The notes beneath the pieces are model-generated. The model searched no databases. It saw only the letters and a program-made list of their open reading frames with translations, and was not told the DNA's origin. From Thiobacillus sp. UBA2186 (GTDB lineage Bacteria; Pseudomonadota; Gammaproteobacteria; Burkholderiales; Thiobacillaceae): 38,304 bases of DNA. The stretch is from contig DCVO01000039.1 of the NCBI GenBank assembly GCA_002327405.1, positions 1 through 38,304 on the forward strand. The letters are read 5' to 3'. A program made the translations under genes and the position numbers. Positions 32,962 to 38,304 of this stretch are shown here, in pieces (position 1 is the first letter of the stretch; each line of letters opens with the position of its first letter).

Positions 32962-33156
32962 ATGCAAAAAGAACTGGATTCCCTGGGGCAGAAAATTCAG
33001 CTCACCGCCGAGTTGTGCCAGCGCCTGCGCAAGGAAAACCAGAACCTGCGCCAGGAACTGGTCGCCGCCCAGCAGAAGGTGAAGCTGATGAGCGCCAGGC
33101 TGGACGAAGCCAAATCCCGGGTCGAAACCCTCATCGACAGCCTGCCCGCCCAATGA
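32962..33156 (+). CDS. small ZapB-like coiled-coil protein (TIGR02449 type)
   Basis: 64 residues from ATG 32962; an upstream in-frame ATG at 32944 is less typical of the family. Nearly the whole protein is a heptad-patterned helix (MQKELDSLGQKIQLTAELCQ and on). Small proteins of this kind are encoded just before zapA in many proteobacteria and are considered cell-division associated. The stop overlaps the zapA start (ATGA). Confidence 0.82.
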   Translation: MQKELDSLGQKIQLTAELCQRLRKENQNLRQELVAAQQKVKLMSARLDEAKSRVETLIDSLPAQ

Positions 33157-33467
33157 CCACCCCGCGCACCATCGAGATCAGCCTGCTGGGACGCAGCTTC
33201 AAGGTTCCCTGCAGCAAGGAGGAAGAGCCGCAGCTGATCGCGGCGGTGGAATACCTCGACGGCAAGATGCGCGACATCCGCGAGAACAGCAAGGCCATCG
33301 GCGTCGAGCGCATCGCCATGATGGCGGGGCTCAACATCGCGCACGAGCTGCTGTTCTCCGGCGGCGGCAACAGCCGCGAACCGGAATATCGCGAAAGGCT
33401 TGCGGCCATGGAGGCGGAACTCGACCGCGCGCTGGCCGACCAGGACCGCCTCTTCGACCAGCCCTGA
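33153..33467 (+). CDS. zapA: cell division protein ZapA
   Basis: 104 residues from ATG 33153 in the ATGA overlap. ZapA-family pattern: TIEISLLGRSFKVPCSKEEE at the N-terminus, followed by VEYLDGKMRDIRENSK and ERIAMMAGLNIAHELL, then a C-terminal coiled coil. It binds and bundles FtsZ at the division ring. Upstream small coiled-coil gene and downstream 6S RNA give the classical gene order. Confidence 0.93.
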   Translation: MTTPRTIEISLLGRSFKVPCSKEEEPQLIAAVEYLDGKMRDIRENSKAIGVERIAMMAGLNIAHELLFSGGGNSREPEYRERLAAMEAELDRALADQDRLFDQP

Positions 33468-33492
33468 ACCCGCACCCTACACGTCCGGCTTC

Positions 33493-33501
33493 TGATAAAC
33501 T
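33493..33501 (+). promoter_or_regulatory. extended -10 promoter of 6S RNA
   Basis: TGATAAACT fits an extended -10 (TGn plus a hexamer matching four of six). It would start transcription about seven bases further on, at the 5' end of the 6S RNA. Confidence 0.45.
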
Positions 33502-33507
33502 TTAGTC

Positions 33508-33692
33508 GCCCCCTGCGGTGTTCGAGTTTGTCTGCAATTTCTCTGAACCAATGCATACGTGCAAGGCCGCGGCCAATTCCGATGCGGGCGTGCGCGCAAC
33601 ACGTCTTGTGTGCCCGAAGCATCCTCGGCTGCAGCCATCTTGAACCCAGGTTCAAGAGTCCGCCGGCAAGCACGGCACAGGCGGGGGGTTTA
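33508..33692 (+). ncRNA. ssrS: 6S RNA
   Basis: It lies between zapA and fau, the conserved location of ssrS. The 5' part CCCCCTGCGGTGTTCG corresponds to the start of 6S RNA, and the 3' part contains CTTGAACCCAGGTTCAAG, close to the CTTGAACCAAGGGTTCAAG hairpin of E. coli, followed by a GC-rich 3' strand (CAGGCGGGGGG) that can close the terminal stem with the 5' end. Length about 185 is normal. 6S RNA binds sigma70 RNA polymerase in stationary phase. Ends are approximate. Confidence 0.88.
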
Positions 33693-33712
33693 TCTTCCGG
33701 TTAAAAAGCTTT

Positions 33713-33853
33713 GAACGCAGAGGCGCAGAGAGAACCCCAAAGCATTTACAGGGAGGTATGGGGGGTAAGGGAGGAAACAAGGACTACTCCCACACCTCTC
33801 TTAACCTCCCTGTTGTGGAGTTTTTTCTCTGCGCCTCTGCGTCTCTGCATTCC
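33713..33853. repeat. palindromic intergenic element B
   Basis: ACGCAGAGGCGCAGAGA (33715-33731) is the exact reverse complement of 33826-33842; the arms are 8-bp CTCTGCGN units. The inner part carries a second inverted pair, ACAGGGAGG near 33748 and CCTCCCTGT near 33805. The interior is clearly related to element C (shared CAAAGCRTYTACAGGGAGG and TTAACCTC). It lies between 6S RNA and fau. Confidence 0.8.
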
Positions 33854-33860
33854 ACTTGCC

Positions 33861-33890
33861 TTTTGCTTTTCCCGTGCGCCCCGTGGTTAA
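33861..33890. repeat. half-copy of an element-A right arm
   Basis: TTTTGCTTTTCCCGTGCGCC followed by CCGTGGTTAA matches the right end of element A (TTTTGTTTTTCTCCGTGCGCC..., CCGTGGTTAA) but has one fewer 9-bp CCGTGCGCC unit. No matching left arm is visible nearby. It ends 15 bases before the fau start. Confidence 0.7.
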
Positions 33891-33905
33891 ACTGATTTTT
33901 CCAGG

Positions 33906-34493
33906 ATGAAAAGGCTGGACAAGAAATCCCTGCGCAAACGGGCGCGCGCCGCGCGCGCGGCCCTGCCGCCCGACTATCGCCGCCATGCCGAGCGCCAAGC
34001 CCTGCGCCACGCCTTGCGCGCCGGGCTGTTTCTGAAGGGCAGGCGCTGGAGCTTCTACCTGCCGGTGGGCGAAGAGTTCGACGTGCTGCCGCTCCTGAAC
34101 CAGTCCCTGCACATGGGCAAGGACTGCTACCTGCCCATCACCGCCCAGCGCATCGCGCAGCCGCTGCGCTTTGCCCGGCTCGACGGCCGCCACGGCCTCA
34201 CGCACAACCGCTACGGCATCGTCGAACCGCATACGCGCGAGTTGCTCAATGCACGCTGGATCGATGTGATGATCATGCCGCTGGTGGGCTTCGACAGCAA
34301 AGGCCGGCGCCTGGGCATGGGCGGCGGCTATTACGACGCGACCCTCGCTTACCTGCGCTCGCGCCATCGCTGGCGCAAGCCGCTGCTGGTGGGCGTGGCC
34401 TACGCCTGCCAGGAACTGAAGGAAGTCCCGGCCGAGCCCTGGGACGTGCGCCTGGACATGATCCTGACCGAGAAGGGGCTGATGCGGTTCTGA
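33906..34493 (+). CDS. fau: 5-formyltetrahydrofolate cyclo-ligase
   Basis: 195 residues, the usual length. It converts 5-formyl-THF to 5,10-methenyl-THF using ATP. Basic N-terminal segment (KKSLRKRARAARAAL), substrate/ATP region YLPVGEEFDVLPLL, and the family signature LGMGGGYYDATLAYLR. Position after zapA-6S RNA matches the conserved ssrS-fau arrangement, where the two can be co-transcribed. The ribosome site is weak (CCAGG directly before ATG). Confidence 0.94.
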   Translation: MKRLDKKSLRKRARAARAALPPDYRRHAERQALRHALRAGLFLKGRRWSFYLPVGEEFDVLPLLNQSLHMGKDCYLPITAQRIAQPLRFARLDGRHGLTHNRYGIVEPHTRELLNARWIDVMIMPLVGFDSKGRRLGMGGGYYDATLAYLRSRHRWRKPLLVGVAYACQELKEVPAEPWDVRLDMILTEKGLMRF

Positions 34494-34522
34494 GCCGCAG
34501 CCGCCTTCAGGAAAAAACATTG

Positions 34523-34680
34523 ACCGCGGAGTTCGCGGAGCACGCAGAGGAAACCTCAAAGCGTCTACAGGGAGGAAGGGGAGGATAAGAGAGAAATAAT
34601 GTCGTACTCCCTTGCCTCCCTTAACCTCTTTGTGAATAACGATTTTTTCTTTCCTCTGCGCACTCCGCGAACTCCGCGGT
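34523..34680. repeat. palindromic intergenic element C
   Basis: The left arm 34523-34551 and right arm 34652-34680 are inverted copies matching at 27 of 29 positions (ACCGCGGAGTTCGCGGAG, then YRCGCAGAGGA). The arms show a 9-bp period (CGNACTCCG). The 100-base interior resembles element B: CAAAGCGTCTACAGGGAGG, a purine-rich run, ACTCCC and TTAACCTC. It lies between fau and the AgcS gene. The remaining gap bases (34494-34522, 34681-34762) hold only a -10-like TATACT at 34729-34734. Confidence 0.88.
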
Positions 34681-34762
34681 AAACACCCGGACGCAGCGGC
34701 GACCCGGCCCTCTTCCGGAATATCCCGTTATACTCCCGCAAAACAACGGGGAGAAACGCGTC

Positions 34763-36085
34763 ATGCAGGCCATCGAATCGCTGGTTTCCACTTTGTCCGG
34801 CTGGGTGTGGGGGCCGCCCATGCTGATCCTGCTGGTCGGCACCGGCCTCTACCTCACCATCCTCCTCAAGGGCATGCAGTTCCGCGCCCTGGGGCATGCC
34901 TTCAAGCTGGTGTTCCACAAAGACCACGGCCACGTCGGCGACATCAGCCATTTCGCCGCGCTGATGACGGCGCTGGCGGCCACGGTCGGCATCGGCAACA
35001 TCGTCGGCGTGGCCACGGCCATCACCCTGGGCGGGCCGGGCGCGGTGTTCTGGATGTGGATGACCGGCCTCGTGGGCATGGCGACCAAATACTCGGAGGC
35101 GGTGCTGGCGGTCAAATACCGCGAGCACGGCGAGCACGGCATGCGCGGCGGCCCCATGTACTACCTCGCCAAGGGCTGCGACCTGCCCACCCTGGGCTGG
35201 CTGTTCGCGCTGTTCACGGCGCTCGCCACCTTCGGCATCGGCAACATGGCCCAGGCCAATGCCGTGGCGGGCATTTTCCAGTCGGTATTCCACATCGAGC
35301 CCTGGGTGACCGGCGTGACGCTGACCCTGCTCACCGGCCTGGTAATCCTGGGCGGCATCAAATCCATCGGCCGCTTCACCTCCCTCCTGGTACCGTTCAT
35401 GATCGTGGGCTATGTGGTGGCGGCACTCATCGTGCTGGCCCTCAACGCGAGCGAAATTCCGCATGCGCTCTACCTGATCTTCCACCACGCCTTCAATCCG
35501 ATCGCCGCAGGCGGCGGCTTCGCCGGCGCGGCGGTGGCGGCGGCCATCCGCTACGGCGTGGCGCGCGGCGTGTTCTCCAACGAGTCCGGCCTCGGCTCGG
35601 CGCCGATCGCCGCCGCGGCGGCGCGCACCAGCGATCCGGTCAAACAGGCGCTGGTCTCCATGACCCAGACCTTCATCGATACCCTGGTGGTGTGCAGCAT
35701 GACGGCGCTGGTGATCCTCACCGCCACGCCGTGGACCGAAGGCGTGGGCGCGGCGCAGCTGACCAGCGCGAGCTTCGCCGAAACCTTGGGCTCCGGCGGC
35801 GAAATCCTCGTCGCCATCGCCACCGCGCTGTTCGCCTACTCCACCCTGCTCGGCTGGAGCTATTACGGCGAAAAGGCGATCGAATACCTGGCCGGCGCGC
35901 GTTCCATCCGCGTCTACCGCGTGGTGTTCGTGTCGGCCGTGATCGTCGGCGCCATGAAGTCACTGGAGTTCGTGTGGAATTTCTCCGACCTCATGAACGG
36001 CCTGATGGCGATCCCCAACCTGATCGCGCTGCTGATGCTTTCGAAAATAATCAAGCAGGAAACCGATCGCTACTTCGGCAAGTGA
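34763..36085 (+). CDS. alanine/glycine:cation symporter (AgcS family)
   Basis: 440 residues with about ten hydrophobic helices. AgcS signatures include GTGLYLTILLKGMQFR near the N-terminus, ALAATVGIGNIVGVATAITL, GPGAVFWMWMTGLVGMATKY, and the later FSNESGLGSAPIAAAAA. It is a sodium- or proton-coupled uptake carrier for small amino acids such as alanine or glycine. GGGGAG lies about ten bases before ATG 34763. Its stop shares one base with the start of the following sodium-dependent transporter (TGATG), so the two are an operon. Confidence 0.92.
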   Translation: MQAIESLVSTLSGWVWGPPMLILLVGTGLYLTILLKGMQFRALGHAFKLVFHKDHGHVGDISHFAALMTALAATVGIGNIVGVATAITLGGPGAVFWMWMTGLVGMATKYSEAVLAVKYREHGEHGMRGGPMYYLAKGCDLPTLGWLFALFTALATFGIGNMAQANAVAGIFQSVFHIEPWVTGVTLTLLTGLVILGGIKSIGRFTSLLVPFMIVGYVVAALIVLALNASEIPHALYLIFHHAFNPIAAGGGFAGAAVAAAIRYGVARGVFSNESGLGSAPIAAAAARTSDPVKQALVSMTQTFIDTLVVCSMTALVILTATPWTEGVGAAQLTSASFAETLGSGGEILVAIATALFAYSTLLGWSYYGEKAIEYLAGARSIRVYRVVFVSAVIVGAMKSLEFVWNFSDLMNGLMAIPNLIALLMLSKIIKQETDRYFGK

Positions 36086-37431
36086 TGCGCGTCCACTGGA
36101 GCAACCGCCGGGCCTTCATCATGGCCACTGCCGGCTCGGCGGTGGGCCTGGGCAACATCTGGAAATTCCCCTACATGACCGGCACCAACGGCGGCAGCGC
36201 CTTCGTGCTGGTCTATCTGCTGTGCGTGGCGCTGATCGGCCTGCCGCTGATGATGACGGAGGTCATGCTCGGGCGCCGCGCCCAAAGAAATCCGGTGGAC
36301 GGCATGGCGCATCTGGCGTCGGAGGCGGGGGCGACGCAGATGTGGAAAGGCATCGGCTACATGGGCATCGCCGCCGGCATCCTGATTCTCTCCTTCTACA
36401 GCGTGGTGGCGGGCTGGGTGCTGGACTACGGCCTGCGCGCGGCCGGCGGCGGCTTCGCCGGCATGGGCGCCGAACAGGCGCAGCAGCAGTTTTCCTCGTT
36501 CATAGGCAACCCGTACGAACTGCTGCTATGGCATACGGTGTTCATGTTCCTCACCATGGTCGTCGTTGCGCGCGGCGTGACCTCGGGCCTCGAGCGCGCC
36601 AACAAGATCATGATGCCGAGCCTCGTCGCGATCCTGCTCATCCTGCTCGGCTACAGCATGGCCGTGGGCGACATCAGCCGCTCGCTCGACTTCATGTTCC
36701 GCCCGGATTTCTCCAGGATCACGCCCACTGCCGTACTTTCCGCCATGGGCCACTCCTTCTTCACCCTCAGCCTCGGCATGGGCGCGGTCATGGTGTACGG
36801 CTCCTACCTGCAGCGGCACGTCTCGATTGCACGCGCATCCTTTTATGTCGTGCTCACCGATACTGCTGTGGCGCTGGTCGCCGGCGTCACCATTTTCGCC
36901 ATCGTGTTCGCCAACGGCCTGGAGCCGGCCGCCGGGCCGGGACTGATTTTCCAGACCCTGCCCATCGCCTTCGGCCGGATGCCCGGCGGCACGCTGTTCG
37001 CCACGCTGTTTTTCGTGCTGGTGGCTTTCGCCGCCTGGACTTCGTCGATTTCCCTGGTGGAACCGGCAGTGTCCTGGCTGATCGAGAACACCCGACTCGA
37101 CCGCACTCGCGCCGCCCTGCTGGTGGGGGGGCTGATCTGGCTGATCGGCATCGCGGTGCTGCTGTCCTTCAACGCCTGGGGCGAGATCAAGCTGTTCGGC
37201 CTCACCATTTTCGACCAGCTCGACAAGCTCACCACCAACGTCATGCTGCCGCTGGGGGGATTGCTGATGGCGCTGTTCGCCGTCTGGGTGATGCGTGCCG
37301 CGCACGCCCAGGAGGAACTGGCCCTGAACGACCGCCACTACCGGCGCTGGCTGTTCGTCACCCGCTACGTTGCGCCGGCGGCCATTGTGCTGGTGTTCCT
37401 CAACCTGGTGGGCTGGCTGCCCCTGGTTTGA
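36085..37431 (+). CDS. sodium-dependent transporter of the NSS/SNF family
   Basis: 448 residues from ATG 36085, which shares its A with the upstream TGA; longer readings upstream run through the AgcS gene in another frame and are not real. NSS hallmarks: RRAFIMATAGSAVGLGNIWK followed by FPYMTGTNGGSAFVL (helix 1 sodium/substrate site), and the FTLSLGMGAVMVYGSY segment (helix 6). Eleven or so helices are predicted. Bacterial members are sodium:amino-acid symporters (LeuT, MhsT type). Pairing with AgcS suggests uptake of related amino acids. Confidence 0.93.
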   Translation: MRVHWSNRRAFIMATAGSAVGLGNIWKFPYMTGTNGGSAFVLVYLLCVALIGLPLMMTEVMLGRRAQRNPVDGMAHLASEAGATQMWKGIGYMGIAAGILILSFYSVVAGWVLDYGLRAAGGGFAGMGAEQAQQQFSSFIGNPYELLLWHTVFMFLTMVVVARGVTSGLERANKIMMPSLVAILLILLGYSMAVGDISRSLDFMFRPDFSRITPTAVLSAMGHSFFTLSLGMGAVMVYGSYLQRHVSIARASFYVVLTDTAVALVAGVTIFAIVFANGLEPAAGPGLIFQTLPIAFGRMPGGTLFATLFFVLVAFAAWTSSISLVEPAVSWLIENTRLDRTRAALLVGGLIWLIGIAVLLSFNAWGEIKLFGLTIFDQLDKLTTNVMLPLGGLLMALFAVWVMRAAHAQEELALNDRHYRRWLFVTRYVAPAAIVLVFLNLVGWLPLV

Positions 37432-37449
37432 TTCAAGGCACAGAAACGA

Positions 37450-37473
37450 CAAAGCCGGCTTGCGCCGGCTTTG
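37450..37473. terminator. bidirectional hairpin between convergent genes
   Basis: CAAAGCCGGC (37450-37459), loop TTGC, GCCGGCTTTG (37464-37473): a perfect 10-bp stem between the NSS transporter and the minus-strand cytochrome gene. The A/T-rich outer ends of the stem give a short U-run in both directions. Confidence 0.72.
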
Positions 37474-37495
37474 TGCAATCGGACGGATTCGAGTC

Positions 37496-37804
37496 TTACA
37501 GGCTCAGGATCCAGTGCACGATCTTCTTCGCGTCCTCGTCCTTGACCTGGGGGTTGGGCGGCATCGGAATCTGCCCCCACACGCCTTTGCCGCCGGTTTT
37601 GACCTTGGCGACGAGCGCAGCTTCTGCGCCCTTGTCGTTCTTGTACTTGGCGGCCACTTCCTTGAAGGCGGGACCGACGATCTTTTTGTCAACACCGTGG
37701 CAGGACATGCAGGCATTCTTCTGCGCCAGCGCCTGGTCAGCGGAGGCCACACCGGAAATGCCCAGGACCAGGGCGGCAACGGCGGACATCACAACAGCTT
37801 TCAT
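37496..37804 (-). CDS. periplasmic class I cytochrome c (c-551/c-552 type)
   Basis: 102 residues from ATG 37804, with GGAG seven bases upstream. Signal peptide 1-22 ends in VASA. The mature protein has one heme motif CMSCH (C32, C35, H36) and the axial methionine M81 in IPMPPNP. Size and motifs fit the short monoheme cytochromes (c8 family) that carry electrons to terminal oxidases or nitrite reductase in beta- and gammaproteobacteria. A single-gene transcript is likely, with the hairpin at 37450-37473 as its end. Confidence 0.93.
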   Translation of the reverse strand: MKAVVMSAVAALVLGISGVASADQALAQKNACMSCHGVDKKIVGPAFKEVAAKYKNDKGAEAALVAKVKTGGKGVWGQIPMPPNPQVKDEDAKKIVHWILSL

Positions 37805-37861
37805 TGCAGTTCTCCAGAGAGTTTTGAAGTAACGGCGGCAGGCCATGCCGCTTCAGTGCGC

Positions 37862-37889
37862 ATATTACGATAAAGCCGGGTTAAAACAA
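37862..37889 (-). promoter_or_regulatory. candidate promoter of the cytochrome c gene
   Basis: On the minus strand TTGTTT (37884-37889), 16 bases, then TAATAT (37862-37867). Matches to consensus are partial (three and four of six). It lies about 58 bases before the start codon. No other gene is seen in 37805-38017. Confidence 0.35.
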
Positions 37890-37980
37890 GCCGCCATCCT
37901 GGTATTTGCCTACCAAAAAACAGTGGCAATTTGTTTTGCCGCGACAGGTGCCTGATTACCAGGCCGTTGGCACGGAGATT

Positions 37981-38009
37981 TCCCGCCTGCGGCATTTGTG
38001 CAGGCGGGA
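37981..38009. terminator. hairpin downstream of the YccA-like gene
   Basis: TCCCGCCTGC (37981-37990) and GCAGGCGGGA (38000-38009) pair perfectly over a 9-base loop, 8 bases past the stop of the minus-strand gene. No U-run follows on the minus strand. Confidence 0.6.
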
Positions 38010-38017
38010 GCCGGGGG

Positions 38018-38304
38018 TCATTCGTTGCTGGCGAACCCCAGCAGGTGCAACAGGCTGGTGAACAGGTTGTAGATGGCGACGTACAGGCTGACCGTGGCCA
38101 GAATGTAATTGGTTTCGCCGCCGTGGATGATCTCGCTGGTCTGCCACAGGATCATGCCGGACATCAGCAGGGCGAACAGGGCCGACACCGCCAGAGAAAG
38201 CATGGGCATGGGGTAACCGAACAAGGCGGCCCCGACCGAAACGAGAGCGGCGAGGAAGGCCACCATAATGCCGGCCATGAGGAAGCCGCCCATGAAGCTG
38301 AAGT
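38018..38304 (-). CDS. Bax inhibitor-1/YccA family membrane protein (5' partial)
   Basis: Only the C-terminal part is present. The frame stays open to the window edge (FSFMGGFLMAGIM...), so the methionine at 38293 is internal. It shows several hydrophobic helices (AFLAALVSVGAALFGYPMPM, SLAVSALFALLMSGMILW) and the family motif HGGETNYILATVSLYVAIYN-LF near the C-terminus. YccA/BI-1 proteins are inner-membrane proteins; YccA modulates the FtsH protease in E. coli. Confidence 0.9.
   Translation of the reverse strand, partial: FSFMGGFLMAGIMVAFLAALVSVGAALFGYPMPMLSLAVSALFALLMSGMILWQTSEIIHGGETNYILATVSLYVAIYNLFTSLLHLLGFASNE

Noticed and set aside
34565..35488. A 307-residue minus-strand frame partly inside element C
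   Set aside because: Its C-terminal part is translated repeat and its N-terminal part is antisense to the AgcS gene; not a gene.
34807..36084. Long upstream extension of the NSS transporter frame through the AgcS gene
   Set aside because: The extension is an out-of-frame Arg/Gly-rich shadow; the NSS protein starts at ATG 36085 with the family N-terminus.

Overview
The window looks like a chromosomal segment of a high-GC, Gram-negative betaproteobacterium, or a contig from an environmental genome of one. The clues are a zapA-6S RNA-fau block, a short soluble class I cytochrome c, a TonB-dependent receptor behind a cobalamin riboswitch, a PrlF/YhaV toxin-antitoxin pair, and strongly G/C-ending codons. 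The taxonomic call is an inference. Nothing in the window, such as a 16S gene, fixes it.

Layout. (1) 1-9130: the distal part of a Tad (Flp/type IVc) pilus locus on the plus strand: TadZ/CpaE (cut by the window start), CpaF ATPase, TadB, TadC, a TadD-like TPR lipoprotein with two C-terminal LytR_C-like repeats, then a lower-GC group of one TadG-like and two TadE-like envelope proteins closed by a good terminator. (2) 9139-10692: a hypothetical gene, a prlF-yhaV toxin-antitoxin operon with a visible operator/promoter, and a REP-like element. (3) 10734-16843, minus strand: eight co-directional genes. In transcription order they are a degenerate receiver/HTH-like protein, a COG2229-type small GTPase, an ABC ATPase fused to a tyrosine/dual-specificity phosphatase, two Roadblock/LC7 proteins, a 49-residue membrane protein, a YkgJ-type cysteine-cluster protein, and a ferredoxin-FNR-truncated-globin-zinc-ribbon fusion. 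(4) 17101-27842, plus strand, divergent from (3) across an AT-rich control region: a MerR-type-HTH response regulator, a FixL-like PAS histidine kinase, a single-domain receiver, a very large hybrid kinase, a FIST sensor protein, and a hybrid kinase ending in an intact EAL (c-di-GMP phosphodiesterase) domain. (5) 27897-38304: housekeeping and transport genes: gluQ with a probable CTG start, a membrane protein, a CapA-family protein, btuB with its riboswitch, a ZapB-like/zapA pair, 6S RNA, fau, AgcS and NSS sodium symporters, cytochrome c, and a partial Bax-inhibitor/YccA protein. Three long palindromic intergenic elements lie here.

The most interesting content is regions (3) and (4) together. 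They join a small GTPase with two Roadblock partners, which recalls MglA/MglB and the actinobacterial conservons, to an ABC-phosphatase fusion, a multi-kinase phosphorelay with a c-di-GMP output, and a predicted heme/flavin oxygen- or NO-handling enzyme. A Tad pilus locus sits next door. My working inference is a gas- or redox-responsive signalling hub controlling surface behaviour. The domain calls are seen in sequence; the integrated function is not proven.

Second in interest are the palindromic repeats (30651-30789, 33713-33890, 34523-34680). Their arms are built of 8-9-bp units, and chance translation yields peptides I recall as recurrent spurious entries in protein databases. Third is an abrupt change of codon use inside cpaF near base 2220, which could be a recombination point or an assembly junction.
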